Positions 18,698 to 28,329 are shown, counted from the stretch's first letter. The stretch is 64,000 nt of DNA from Flammeovirga pectinis (GCF_003970675.1 NZ_CP034562.1:620001-684000); one strand, 5' to 3'. Notes: generated from the sequence alone by a model not told the origin. Program-made: numbers and translations.

Positions 18698-20383
18698 ATG
18701 AAGGATAAGATATTAAGAAATTTGTTTCTCGCCTTTATGTGTTTGTCAATGGTTTTACCAATGGAATTGACTGCACAAGGAAAAAAAGGGAAGAAGCCTA
18801 ACATTATTGTAATGTGGGGTGATGACATCGGACTATATAACATCAGTTATTGGAACAGAGGTCTAATGGGGTATAAAACTCCTGGTATTGATAGAGTAGG
18901 TGATGAAGGTCTTGCTTTTACTGATTATTATGGTGAGCAATCTTGTACGGCAGGTAGGTCATCATTTATTACTGGCCAATGTGGTTTGCGTACAGGTATG
19001 ACAAAAGTAGGGTTACCTAAAGCTCCACAAGGACAAAAAGCAGATGATATTACGATAGCTGAAGTACTGAAAAATCAAGGGTATGTTACAGGACAGTTTG
19101 GTAAAAACCACTTGGGTGATGCCGATGAAAATTTACCTACTAAACATGGTTTTGATGAGTTCTATGGTATATTATATCACTTGAATGCAATGCAAGAACC
19201 AGAAGATCCAGATTATCCTAAAGATGCAGAATTCTTGAAGAAATTTGGTCCTAGAGGTGTTCTTGATTGTACATCAGATGGCCCAGTAAAAGATACAGGC
19301 CCTCTTACAATTGAAAGAATGAAAACAATTGATGATGAAATTAATGTTAGAGCTAAGAAATTTATAGATAAAGCAGTTGCTCAAGACAAACCTTTCTTTG
19401 TATGGTGGAATTCATCACGAATGCACTTTATCACTCACGTTAAAAAAGAATCTAGAGGTATTTCTGGACAAGGTTTCTATAACGATGGTATGATGGAACA
19501 TGATGGTCATGTTGGAGATATGCTAGATTATTTAGAGGAAAAAGGATTAACAGAAAATACAATTGTTATCTATGGTACAGATAATGGGCCTCACTTTAAT
19601 GCATGGCCTGATGGTGCAATCACGCATTTCCGTTCAGAAAAAGAAACCAACTGGGAAGGAGCATATAGAGTTCCTACTTTTATTCGTTGGCCAGGTAAAT
19701 TAAAAGCCGGTGAAGTTAAAAATGGCTTGATTTCTCATTTAGATTGGTTACCAACTTTAGCAGCAGCAGCAGGTGAGCCAGATATTAAAGAAAAATTGAT
19801 GAAAGGTGGTTATAAAGCCAATGGCAAATCGTTTAAAGTACATTTAGATGGTTATAATATGCTTCCTTATTTAAAAGGAGAGGTAACACAATCTCCACGT
19901 AATCATTTTATTTATAATAATGCAGATGCACAAATTGTTGCTTTACGTTATGAACAAAGAAATTATGTAACAGGTAACTCAACCTTCATGGCAGGTGGAG
20001 GAACAGATGGTACACCAAAAGTTTCTGATGCAGAAATGTCTACCGCATGGAAGATTGTATATGCTGAGCAAAGAGGTAAAACAATGGAGCTTTGGTCGGA
20101 GCCATTTACTTGGTTAAGAATGCCTAAGATTTTTAATTTAAGACGAGATCCATTTGAGAGAGCCGACCATAATTCTAATAATTACTGGACATGGTTTATC
20201 AATCACCCGTTTGTTTTTTATGGTGGTAATAATGTTATTTTAGAGCACATAGAATCTTATAAAGAATATCCGCCATCGCAACGTCCAGGGTCATTTACAA
20301 TGGATGGAGCATCAGAAATGGTATATAAAAACTTTGGTATGGGACCAGGTGGTTCATCAGGACCAGGTATTAAGAATAAATAA
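18698..20383 (+). CDS. Secreted sulfatase (formylglycine type, CTAGR motif), copy 2
   Basis: A 561-residue paralogue of the sulfatase at 14260, colinear over almost the whole length. Signal peptide about residues 1-27 (ending TAQG). Conserved features include WGDDIG, Cys83 in CTAGR, GKNHLGD, YGTDNGP and SHLDWLPT. It differs by an insertion of about 20 residues around 425-445 and a longer Gly/Ser-rich tail. The pair probably acts on related sulfated glycans with different positional specificity; this is inference. The small secreted gene and MoxR/Bat operon follow on the same strand, 87 bp downstream, with no strong terminator between. Confidence 0.93.
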   Translation: MKDKILRNLFLAFMCLSMVLPMELTAQGKKGKKPNIIVMWGDDIGLYNISYWNRGLMGYKTPGIDRVGDEGLAFTDYYGEQSCTAGRSSFITGQCGLRTGMTKVGLPKAPQGQKADDITIAEVLKNQGYVTGQFGKNHLGDADENLPTKHGFDEFYGILYHLNAMQEPEDPDYPKDAEFLKKFGPRGVLDCTSDGPVKDTGPLTIERMKTIDDEINVRAKKFIDKAVAQDKPFFVWWNSSRMHFITHVKKESRGISGQGFYNDGMMEHDGHVGDMLDYLEEKGLTENTIVIYGTDNGPHFNAWPDGAITHFRSEKETNWEGAYRVPTFIRWPGKLKAGEVKNGLISHLDWLPTLAAAAGEPDIKEKLMKGGYKANGKSFKVHLDGYNMLPYLKGEVTQSPRNHFIYNNADAQIVALRYEQRNYVTGNSTFMAGGGTDGTPKVSDAEMSTAWKIVYAEQRGKTMELWSEPFTWLRMPKIFNLRRDPFERADHNSNNYWTWFINHPFVFYGGNNVILEHIESYKEYPPSQRPGSFTMDGASEMVYKNFGMGPGGSSGPGIKNK

Positions 20384-20470
20384 AAGTTATTATTAATTTA
20401 TAAATCAGGGAGTAAATAGAAATATTTATTCCTTGGTTTTTCTATACTATTCTAAACTTACTATCGCATT

Positions 20471-21034
20471 ATGAAGAAATATTTTTATATAACATTCTTA
20501 TTGATGTTTACATTATCAATAGTAAATGCACAAGCTTATTTAATGTCACCTACTTCAAGCCTTCAATCTCTTGAAAATACAACACAGACTACTCCAAAAC
20601 CTCAAGAACCACATAGCTCAGAAACATCGAATTCTCCTGCATTTTTGAAAATGCCTAGTACTGTAGAAGTTGATGGAGCACCCATTCAATTAGTAGATTA
20701 CATTAATGACTTTACAACAGCATTAAATAAAAAGAATTACACCAAAGTTTCGTATTACTTTATTGGAGCAGAAAAATTTTCTGATGATACTAAAGCACTT
20801 AAATCATTTATTGATAAATATTGGTGTGGAAAAGAAGAAGGAAAAGAATACAATGGGATAATCTGTTTGGAAACTGACGACATAAAAAAAATTGAAGTAG
20901 TATCTTCTAAACAATTAGGAGGAGCAACCTATGTATTAAAACATAGATTGACTACTAAAAAAGAGAAAAAAGTAATGGTGGAATTGGTCATGCAATTATC
21001 AGAACAAAGACCTCAATTTGTTGGTGCACTGTAA
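20471..21034 (+). CDS. Small secreted hypothetical protein at the head of the Bat operon
   Basis: A 187-residue protein with a Sec signal peptide (residues 1-20, ending VNAQA), a low-complexity Ser/Thr/Pro/Gln linker (about 27-62) and a folded domain of about 120 residues beginning MPSTVEVDGAPIQLVDYI. The domain contains two cysteines (near residues 118 and 130) that could form a disulfide. I do not recognise the family; an NTF2-like or DUF4019-like fold is possible but unproven. It sits 16 bp before moxR on the same strand, so it is likely co-transcribed with that operon and may be its periplasmic partner. Confidence 0.75.
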   Translation: MKKYFYITFLLMFTLSIVNAQAYLMSPTSSLQSLENTTQTTPKPQEPHSSETSNSPAFLKMPSTVEVDGAPIQLVDYINDFTTALNKKNYTKVSYYFIGAEKFSDDTKALKSFIDKYWCGKEEGKEYNGIICLETDDIKKIEVVSSKQLGGATYVLKHRLTTKKEKKVMVELVMQLSEQRPQFVGAL

Positions 21035-21050
21035 GTAATAAATTTATAAA

Positions 21051-22010
21051 ATGATTGATATAATTAAAGACCTAGAAGATAGAATAAATGCCCAAATTAT
21101 TGGTCAGGAAGAATTGGTGCAATCACTGGTTATTGGATTGATCACAGAAGGCAATATCTTATTAGAAGGCTTACCTGGGTTAGCGAAAACTAGAGCTGTT
21201 AATGCACTTAGCAAAGTTATGGCTATAGATATGAACCGTGTGCAGTTTACCCCAGATTTATTACCTTCTGATATTACAGGTACAGAAATTTACAATCCAG
21301 AAGGAGAAGAAGCCTTTCAGTTTAAACAAGGTCCTATTTTTACAAATTTGGTTCTTGCAGATGAAATTAACCGTGCACCTGCAAAAGTGCAATCTGCTTT
21401 GTTAGAAGCAATGGAAGAGCACCAAGTAACAGTGGCAGGTAAAACCTATAAAATGGACCCTTTATTTATGGTAATTGCTACTCAAAACCCTGTGGAACAA
21501 GAAGGGACATACCCATTACCAGAAGCTCAATTAGATAGGTTTATGATGAAAGTAGAAATTACTTATCTGAATAAAGAGAGCGAAGAAGAGATGCTAAAGC
21601 TAGTACGACGAGAACAGAAAAAATCATCAGATACTAAGCCAAAAGAAAAGTTAGATCCTAAATTTATTTTTGAGTGCAGAGATAAGTTAAATGATATTGA
21701 AGTTTCTGAAGCAGTAACTAAATACATAATTCGTTTAATAGATGCCTCAAGGTTTCCAGATAATTACACATCAGATTTATCAAAATATATAAGTATTGGA
21801 GCAAGCCCAAGAGGGAGTATTACTCTTGATAAAGCAGCAAGATGTTTGGCCTTAATGAAAGGCAAGAAGTATGTAGATATTGATGATGTAAGAGAAGTTG
21901 CACATAGAATATTAAGACATAGAATAGCCTTAACTTACCAAGCAAGTGCCGATAGAAAATCAGCAGATGATATAGTTACAGAATTATTAAAAATAGTCCC
22001 AATTGCTTAA
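21051..22010 (+). CDS. moxR: MoxR-family AAA+ ATPase
   Basis: A 319-residue cytoplasmic AAA+ ATPase. Walker A is GLPGLAKT (residues 40-47), Walker B LVLADE (100-105), sensor 1 ATQNPVEQEGTYPLPEAQLDRF, and sensor 2 GASPRGS near 250. MoxR ATPases act with VWA-domain proteins as chaperones in assembly or maturation of protein complexes. It begins a tightly packed run of genes and its stop overlaps the DUF58 start as TAATG, typical of translational coupling. Confidence 0.96.
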   Translation: MIDIIKDLEDRINAQIIGQEELVQSLVIGLITEGNILLEGLPGLAKTRAVNALSKVMAIDMNRVQFTPDLLPSDITGTEIYNPEGEEAFQFKQGPIFTNLVLADEINRAPAKVQSALLEAMEEHQVTVAGKTYKMDPLFMVIATQNPVEQEGTYPLPEAQLDRFMMKVEITYLNKESEEEMLKLVRREQKKSSDTKPKEKLDPKFIFECRDKLNDIEVSEAVTKYIIRLIDASRFPDNYTSDLSKYISIGASPRGSITLDKAARCLALMKGKKYVDIDDVREVAHRILRHRIALTYQASADRKSADDIVTELLKIVPIA

Positions 22011-22933
22011 TGTCTTCTTCAGATTTACATATTAATATTCAAGACCTTTTAGCATTAGAAGGAATTACCGAAGGAACGGAATTTTTTAAGCATCAAAGAG
22101 TAGCCGGGTTACTTTCTGGTAGACATGCGTCTATGCTTAGAGGAAGAGGGTTAGACTTTTCTGAAGTTCGGAAGTATGTAATGGGAGATGATATCAGAAA
22201 TATTGATTGGAAAGTAACTGCCCGAACAAGAGAAACGCACACAAAGGTTTTTAGTGAAGAGAAAGAACGTCCTCAAATGGTAATTCTTGATCAAAGCTTG
22301 GCCATGTTATTTGGTTCATCACATCAATTAAAAGCAAATATTGCTATTCAAATGATGGCCATACATGGATTTAGAGCGTTAAAAATGGGAGATAGATTTG
22401 GAGGGATTATTTATAATGATGAACACACTTTAATGTTCCGTCCATCAAGAAGTAAGAAACTTTTTCAGGCATTGCTAGAAGAAAGTTTACGCTTAAACCA
22501 TGCTTTAATAGATCAAAAAATAAAGCGTAACACTAAAAATGATAAAATTAACGAGGCGTTATTTCAGATGCTTCAGATTGCTACGCATGATTATATTATA
22601 AATGTAATAACAGATGCAACGCTTTTAGACGAAATTGGAATTGAAAGACTAGGAACATTGGCACAAAGAAACAATGTGATTGTAACACATATTTATGATC
22701 CTTTAGACGAAAAGCTACCCAAACAAAGAATGCCTTTAACAGATACCAATGTACAGATAGATTGGGAGGTATCTAAGGAGAAACAAAGGGCATTTGAAGA
22801 GGATTATAAAACAGTTTATCAGGCGATAGAAAAGAGGTTGTTTAATTATAGAATACCATTAATTGAGTTTGATACAATTACTCCAATTAGAACCCAAGTA
22901 AAAGAACTACTTAATGATCAATATAGAAAATAA
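22010..22933 (+). CDS. DUF58 domain protein (MoxR partner)
   Basis: A 307-residue cytoplasmic protein with the DUF58 signature GRGLDFSEVRKYVMGDDIRNIDWKV split around residues 45-70 (key residues RGLDF, YxxGDD, IDW) followed by VWA-like strands including VILDQSLAM, in which the MIDAS DxSxS motif is not complete. DUF58 proteins almost always sit beside moxR and are thought to be VWA-like partners of the ATPase. One-base overlap with moxR upstream; 20-bp overlap with the DUF4381 gene downstream. Confidence 0.93.
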   Translation: MSSSDLHINIQDLLALEGITEGTEFFKHQRVAGLLSGRHASMLRGRGLDFSEVRKYVMGDDIRNIDWKVTARTRETHTKVFSEEKERPQMVILDQSLAMLFGSSHQLKANIAIQMMAIHGFRALKMGDRFGGIIYNDEHTLMFRPSRSKKLFQALLEESLRLNHALIDQKIKRNTKNDKINEALFQMLQIATHDYIINVITDATLLDEIGIERLGTLAQRNNVIVTHIYDPLDEKLPKQRMPLTDTNVQIDWEVSKEKQRAFEEDYKTVYQAIEKRLFNYRIPLIEFDTITPIRTQVKELLNDQYRK

Positions 22934-23387
22934 TATAGGAAAGGTAATACCACCAGCTCCTATTGCGTTTACTTTTGATGCAATTGGATGGTTTGTACTA
23001 TTAGGTATTATAGTACTCTTTTTAATCTTCCTATCTTTAGCAATTTGGCGTTACAAAGAAAAGAATAAATATAGAGAAGAAGCACTTTCTTTATTGCACA
23101 CTATAGATAGTTCAGAACCAACATCTGAGAATGTTTATGCTATTGATAAAATCTTGCGAAGAACGGCATTTACGGCTTTTCAAGACCAACAGGTAAAACA
23201 ATTGATGCAATTGGATTGGAAAAATTACCTCGATAAAAAGATCAAAAAAAACGATTTAAATGATGTAGATTTTTTAACGGTAAATCAGCTTGTGTTTTCG
23301 TCGTCTAAAAACAGCATAGAACTCAAATCAAAATATAAAAAATATTATAAGTATGCCGAAGCTTGGATACGAAAACATGCACTTTGA
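22914..23387 (+). CDS. DUF4381 domain membrane protein
   Basis: A 157-residue protein with one transmembrane helix (about residues 25-46) after a short extracytoplasmic N-terminus rich in proline, then a basic cytoplasmic helical domain (YKEKNKYREEALSLL...). This is the usual layout of DUF4381 proteins found between DUF58 and VWA genes in MoxR/Bat operons. Its start lies inside the DUF58 gene (20-bp overlap), and its 3' end overlaps the start of the next gene. Precise role unknown; probably a membrane subunit of the Bat complex. Confidence 0.85.
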   Translation: MINIENNIGKVIPPAPIAFTFDAIGWFVLLGIIVLFLIFLSLAIWRYKEKNKYREEALSLLHTIDSSEPTSENVYAIDKILRRTAFTAFQDQQVKQLMQLDWKNYLDKKIKKNDLNDVDFLTVNQLVFSSSKNSIELKSKYKKYYKYAEAWIRKHAL

Positions 23388-24360
23388 ATGGACCAATATC
23401 TGGGTATTGGCTTTTGTGCTTTTTATCCCTTTGGTCTATTGGTTAATACCTTCTATGCGTCAGGTTACGTCTGCATTGGTTTTTCCTTCTTTTAAAAGAG
23501 CAGTAACTATTTCGGGTATTCACCCCAAAAAAAAGTCCAAAATAACCAAGAAAAATTTACCTCAATGGATACTACTTTTTCTTATTTATTGCTGCATTTT
23601 ATTAGGAGCAGCAGGACCAAAATTTGTAGGTAAACCGGAAAAGAAAATCAAAACAGTTAGAAGTTTTTTAATTACTGCTGATATGTCTTTTAGTATGAAC
23701 AATAAAGACTGGGTAGTAGGAGATAAACGTAAAACTAGATGGCATGCCGTACAAGAATTAATGACCACTTTTATAGGAGGAAGAAAGAGTGACAGAATGG
23801 GTTTAGTGCTTTTTGCAACACACCCTTATTTACAAGCACCTTTAACCGAAGATCTTAATGCAGTAACATTTATGTTGAATGATGCAGAAGTAGGTATGGC
23901 AGGGCAAATGACAGGTATTGGTGATGCAATTGGGTATAGTATGAAGGTTTTTGAAGTGGATACTACTAAAGAAAAAGTAATTTTATTACTAACAGACGGT
24001 GTAGATAGTGGCAGAGGAACAAACCCTTTAGATGCAGCCGCTGTAGCAAAGAAAGATAGTATAAAAATTTATACATTGGGTATAGGAGACCCTACAGGAA
24101 AAGATAAGATAGACGAGAAAACAATGAAGTATATAGCACACTCTACAGGTGGGGAATACTTTAGAGCTATGGATGCAAAAGAACTTAGGAATGCTTACGA
24201 AGCTCTTGATAAATTAGAACCAATAAAATACGAATCTACGACTTTAAAGCCTGAAGTTTTATTGTATTACTATCCTATCATTGCAGCAATAACATTAGCT
24301 TGTTTATTGATTTTCACCTTAAACATTCTCACACTTATTAAGTCAAATAAGAATGAATAA
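23377..24360 (+). CDS. batA: BatA-like membrane protein with VWA domain
   Basis: A 327-residue protein: N-terminal helix (about residues 7-24), second helix (64-80), VWA domain with intact MIDAS DMSFS (Asp102, Ser104, Ser106) and LLLTDGVDSG, and a C-terminal helix near 300-325. I choose ATG 23377 (MHFEWTN) over the in-frame ATG at 23353 because BatA proteins start with a short M-x-F-x-x-x-W segment directly before the first helix. The start overlaps the DUF4381 gene by 11 bp and the end overlaps the next VWA gene by 8 bp. The VWA domain likely faces the periplasm and binds a protein partner through a divalent metal. Confidence 0.9.
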   Translation: MHFEWTNIWVLAFVLFIPLVYWLIPSMRQVTSALVFPSFKRAVTISGIHPKKKSKITKKNLPQWILLFLIYCCILLGAAGPKFVGKPEKKIKTVRSFLITADMSFSMNNKDWVVGDKRKTRWHAVQELMTTFIGGRKSDRMGLVLFATHPYLQAPLTEDLNAVTFMLNDAEVGMAGQMTGIGDAIGYSMKVFEVDTTKEKVILLLTDGVDSGRGTNPLDAAAVAKKDSIKIYTLGIGDPTGKDKIDEKTMKYIAHSTGGEYFRAMDAKELRNAYEALDKLEPIKYESTTLKPEVLLYYYPIIAAITLACLLIFTLNILTLIKSNKNE

Positions 24361-26086
24361 CGAGCAGATTATTACATATATCAATCAGTTTCATTTTCTG
24401 AGACCACTGATGCTATGGTTTTTTGTACCGTTAGTTATTTTTTTGGTGCAATACATTTATAATAAAAGAAAGACTGAGTCTTGGAAAGGGTTAATTCGTA
24501 AAGAATTAAGAAAAATAGTGATCCTGAATCAGAAAAATAGAAAAGCCAATTTACCCGCTATTTTAATGTTCTTTCTTTTGTTTTTAATGATTATTGGTGT
24601 AGCAGGACCAACGTTTAAACAAAAAAAATTACCATCAATACTTAATAAATCTGTGGTTTGGATAGCACTTGATTTATCACAGAGTATGCTGACAAAAGAT
24701 ATATCACCAAATAGACTAGAAAGAGCCAAGTTAAAGGTGCGTGATCTATTTGCTGAAAAGTTGAACACTAAAGTGGGTTTACTAGTATTTGCAGGAACTC
24801 CTCATGTTATTTTTCCTCCATCATTAGATAAGAAAGTAATGGTGCCGTACATGACTACAGTTAAGCCTAGAATTATGCCTGTAAAAGGGACTAATTATGA
24901 ATTGATGCTGAATTATATTGATACCTTAACTCAAAAAGAAGTAGCTCCAGCAACCTTAATTATTATTACAGATGAAGTAACAGAAGCTCAAGCACAACTC
25001 ATAGAAAAGTATCGAAATACATCAAAAGGTTTTGTACAAGTTTGGGTAGCAAGTTCTTTTAATGGTGGCTTTGTTCCAAGTCCATATAATTCTAGAAGAG
25101 AACTAAAATATGAAGGGAAATCTATCTTATCAAAAGCAGATAGATCACTTTTAAAAAGATTAGATCAACAAGAAAGAATAAAAGTTATACCACTTACTTT
25201 AGACAATAGTGATGTAGATGCTTTGGCAGATCATATTAAAAAACATATGGTGATTAAGACCGATGCAGACAAGAAGGAAGACGATTGGAGAGATGATGGA
25301 ATTTACTTTATTTATCCAATAATTATCTTTGGCCTTTTTTGGTTCAGAAAAGGGTGGATGGTCAATTGGGGTTTGGTACTTTTAATTTTCTTATCCTCTT
25401 GTGGGGTAGAAAGCAAACACCCAGACTGGTGGTACACCAAAGACTATCAAGCACAACAAAAAATAGACAATGGAAATTATGCAGAAGCGGCTCAATTGTA
25501 TACAAGTTACGCCAATAAAGCCTATGCCTTTTACAAAAGTGGAGACATTGAAGCTGCAGCAGCTGTTTATGAAATGGACAGTACAGCTACTTCTCAATAT
25601 AACTTAGGGTTAATGTTTGTGGAATTAGGGAATTATGAAATGGCACAAAGTGCTTTTAGAGTGGCTTTAAAAAGAGACCCTAGTTTAACACAGGCAAAAG
25701 AAAGTTTGGTGAAAGTGAAAATTGAATTGGAGAAGAAGAATGGTAAAACAGAAGCATCTCAAGATAATGATAAAGACACTTCTCAGGCTGTAAAAGCATT
25801 AACGGAAAAAGAAAGAAAGTTATCTGACAATGATTATAATAAAAAGAAAGCTAAACAAGCCGATGCTGAAAAACAGAAGCTAGTCGATCCCAAAAAGAGG
25901 AAGTACAAAGAACAGGATTGGCCAGAAGAAAATAAGAAAAAGAAAGATAGAATGAATCAGGTGAGTGCAGCTTCTATGGTAATGGAAAAGACGAATGCAG
26001 ACCCTAGTGAATTTCTTAGAAAGAAGTTTATTCTACAAAGAAAAAAGTATTATCCACAGGTTAAAAACCCAAAGAAAGCATGGTAA
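24353..26086 (+). CDS. batB: BatB/BatC-type protein: VWA plus TPR fusion
   Basis: A 577-residue fusion. Two N-terminal helices (about 17-34 and 68-84) lead into a VWA domain with MIDAS DLSQS (Asp107, Ser109, Ser111) and GLLVFAGTPH. A helix pair near 318-348 contains FLSSC, a lipobox-like sequence with Cys350 at the junction. TPR-like repeats follow (about 365-455: NGNYAEAAQLY, SGDIEAAAAVY, LGNYEMAQSAF), then a long charged Lys/Glu/Asp-rich tail (460-577). The VWA-TM-TPR arrangement matches Bat proteins in which BatB and BatC are fused. It overlaps genes on both sides, so it is translationally coupled in the operon. Confidence 0.9.
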   Translation: MNNEQIITYINQFHFLRPLMLWFFVPLVIFLVQYIYNKRKTESWKGLIRKELRKIVILNQKNRKANLPAILMFFLLFLMIIGVAGPTFKQKKLPSILNKSVVWIALDLSQSMLTKDISPNRLERAKLKVRDLFAEKLNTKVGLLVFAGTPHVIFPPSLDKKVMVPYMTTVKPRIMPVKGTNYELMLNYIDTLTQKEVAPATLIIITDEVTEAQAQLIEKYRNTSKGFVQVWVASSFNGGFVPSPYNSRRELKYEGKSILSKADRSLLKRLDQQERIKVIPLTLDNSDVDALADHIKKHMVIKTDADKKEDDWRDDGIYFIYPIIIFGLFWFRKGWMVNWGLVLLIFLSSCGVESKHPDWWYTKDYQAQQKIDNGNYAEAAQLYTSYANKAYAFYKSGDIEAAAAVYEMDSTATSQYNLGLMFVELGNYEMAQSAFRVALKRDPSLTQAKESLVKVKIELEKKNGKTEASQDNDKDTSQAVKALTEKERKLSDNDYNKKKAKQADAEKQKLVDPKKRKYKEQDWPEENKKKKDRMNQVSAASMVMEKTNADPSEFLRKKFILQRKKYYPQVKNPKKAW

Positions 26087-27420
26087 AAAGAATAGTAATT
26101 CTATGTGGCTTACTTATTTTTTGTCTGTGTAGTTATGGACAAAAGCCATTTGCAACGGTCTCTTTAAATAGAACTTATGCTTTTGAACAACAACCTATTA
26201 AAGCAACTATTAAAGTATATTCTCCAACTTGGTTTACAGATGGTTTAGAATTTGGCGATCTAAAAGTGAATGATGCGTTTATTATTCCTTTTACAAATTC
26301 TGTAGCAGGTAATGCAATAATAAATGATCATAGTTATGCCATGATTACCTACTACTATTTAATTTTCCCTTATAAAGTGGGCGAATTGGAATTTCCTGAA
26401 TTAGAAATGACTGCTTTTATTCCACCTAAAGGAGATTTTGAAGGCAAGGCTACTACTTTACGAACACGTTCTAAAGTGATACACGTTCGTAGTTTACCGG
26501 CATCAGATAAGGCTGCGTTTGTGGCCAATGCAGCGTATTTAAATGATTATTGGAACAAAGATTTTAAAACCTTAAAAGTGGGTGATGTTTTAGAACGCAC
26601 CGTTACAGTAACTGGCTTTAAGACAATAGCTAATTTTATACCCAGTATCTCTATTGATAGTGTAACTTATGCCAAAAGGTATTTAAATTCTAACCTCACA
26701 AACCAAGAAATTGATGATAAAAAAGAGACCCTAAAAAGTACTCGAACAGAAAAGTATTCTTATTTATTTACCAAAGCTGGAGATTTCGAAATGCCGGGGT
26801 CAGAGGTTACCTATTTTAATCCTTTTACAGGGAAATATAAAACGGTTAGATCAAAAGCAATGAAAATCCATGTAGACACCTCTTCTAATTTAGGAATAGT
26901 AGGTTCTATTGCAGATAGTCTTGCTGCTTTACAGCCTTCAATTGCTATAGATAACACACCAAAAGTACCTTTAAAAGAACAGATTATTGCATTCGTTGTA
27001 GGTCATAAATACCAACTTTTATCCTTCATTATTTTCCTTTCAATTTATAAAAGGCTATTTAGAATAATACGTTTTATACTTTTCAGATTCAAGGAAAAAA
27101 GAAGAGTTTATTTATTGTCTGAAGAATATGCCTTTAAAAAAGCACTTCAGAAATCAAGGAGTAAGAATCCATATTTGTATTTACAAAGTGTCTATAATTG
27201 GCTATTACATACCCAAACACATCAAGTAAGTATTACACAACAAGCCAAAGATGTAGGAGATGAGAAGGCTTTTAAAAGGCATCAAGAATTATTTAAGGCA
27301 CTTAATTATAAAGATCTTAAGAAGATTCCAACCTCATTTTCATCTGTGTTAACTCACCTTAGAAATAGTATGCGTAATCGAAAGAAAAAAAGAAGATCAA
27401 AATTAGAAGATTGGAATTGA
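26080..27420 (+). CDS. batD: BatD family protein
   Basis: A 446-residue exported protein with a signal peptide (residues 1-20, ending SYGQ), a large periplasmic beta-sandwich region beginning ATVSLNRTYAFEQQPIK, typical of BatD, a transmembrane helix near 308-325 and a basic cytoplasmic C-terminus ending in KKKRRSK. It overlaps the VWA/TPR gene by 7 bp and closes the operon. BatD is believed to be the periplasm-exposed scaffold of the Bat complex. Its exact task here is unknown. Confidence 0.9.
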   Translation: MVKRIVILCGLLIFCLCSYGQKPFATVSLNRTYAFEQQPIKATIKVYSPTWFTDGLEFGDLKVNDAFIIPFTNSVAGNAIINDHSYAMITYYYLIFPYKVGELEFPELEMTAFIPPKGDFEGKATTLRTRSKVIHVRSLPASDKAAFVANAAYLNDYWNKDFKTLKVGDVLERTVTVTGFKTIANFIPSISIDSVTYAKRYLNSNLTNQEIDDKKETLKSTRTEKYSYLFTKAGDFEMPGSEVTYFNPFTGKYKTVRSKAMKIHVDTSSNLGIVGSIADSLAALQPSIAIDNTPKVPLKEQIIAFVVGHKYQLLSFIIFLSIYKRLFRIIRFILFRFKEKRRVYLLSEEYAFKKALQKSRSKNPYLYLQSVYNWLLHTQTHQVSITQQAKDVGDEKAFKRHQELFKALNYKDLKKIPTSFSSVLTHLRNSMRNRKKKRRSKLEDWN

Positions 27421-27477
27421 ATCACTCATTATTTTCTTGTAAATTATATAACTACTACTAATCAATTTTAATATACT

Positions 27478-28317
27478 ATGAAAACCACTCTTTGTTTATT
27501 TATCTTATCTCTATTCATTGCATGTTCAACTCCAAACGAGAAATTAACCTCAGATTTAAAAGAGCTGAAATTAAATGGTGATATCCAGTCTGTTGTTACT
27601 CTAAATTACATTGCAGATAGTAGAGACGGAGAAATTGTAAAAGGACCTCAAGCATCTTATACAGAAGAAACGTTTGATAAATACGGTAACATTATCGCTT
27701 CTAAAGGGGGGTATACCAATACATTTACTAGAAAATTTGATGAACAAGGGAATCTTGTAGAAGAAGTCAATTATTGGGATGATAAAGTAGTGCGTAAATA
27801 TGTGTATGAAACCAATAAAAATGGAGATGTAACTAAGGCAACGATATTAGGGCAAGGAGGAGAGTTAGCACAAATACGATACTCTACCTACGATAGCAAT
27901 GGCTATTTTATTGAAATGAAAGTGATGAATAGTAATGAACAGTTAGAGTCTAAATTAGTAGTTGAGAACGATAAATTAGGGAGAGAAATTAAACAGACTT
28001 ATTTTGATAGTAAAGGAAATATGGAAGGTGAAGTAAACTTTGCTTACGATGATAAAGGGAATAAAATTTTAGATGAAACAAAGTTTCCAAATGGAACAAC
28101 TAAAGAACGCTTAGATTTTGAATATAACGCCAAAGGATTAGCATTAAAACAAATTACGAAAAGTAAATATGAGAATAGCTTAGTTGCTTACGAGTATATT
28201 AATTTTGATGAACACGGAAATTGGATTTTACGATATTCCAGAGAAAAGCGTTTAGACAAAGAACTAGCAGAATTAAAACCTAGATCTTATGAAAAAAGAA
28301 TAATTACATACCTATAG
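27478..28317 (+). CDS. Lipoprotein with YD/RHS-like repeats
   Basis: A 279-residue lipoprotein (lipobox LFIAC, Cys16). The mature region contains about five degenerate repeats of the form FDKYGN, FDEQGN, YDSNGY, YDDKGN and FDEHGN, each separated by 25-50 residues with beta-strand character, resembling YD/RHS-type repeats without the long toxin architecture. Likely a surface or periplasmic beta-rich protein. Function unknown. It lies 57 bp after batD and is followed by its own hairpin, so read-through from the Bat operon is possible. Confidence 0.78.
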   Translation: MKTTLCLFILSLFIACSTPNEKLTSDLKELKLNGDIQSVVTLNYIADSRDGEIVKGPQASYTEETFDKYGNIIASKGGYTNTFTRKFDEQGNLVEEVNYWDDKVVRKYVYETNKNGDVTKATILGQGGELAQIRYSTYDSNGYFIEMKVMNSNEQLESKLVVENDKLGREIKQTYFDSKGNMEGEVNFAYDDKGNKILDETKFPNGTTKERLDFEYNAKGLALKQITKSKYENSLVAYEYINFDEHGNWILRYSREKRLDKELAELKPRSYEKRIITYL

Positions 28318-28329
28318 AAATTAGATTAT

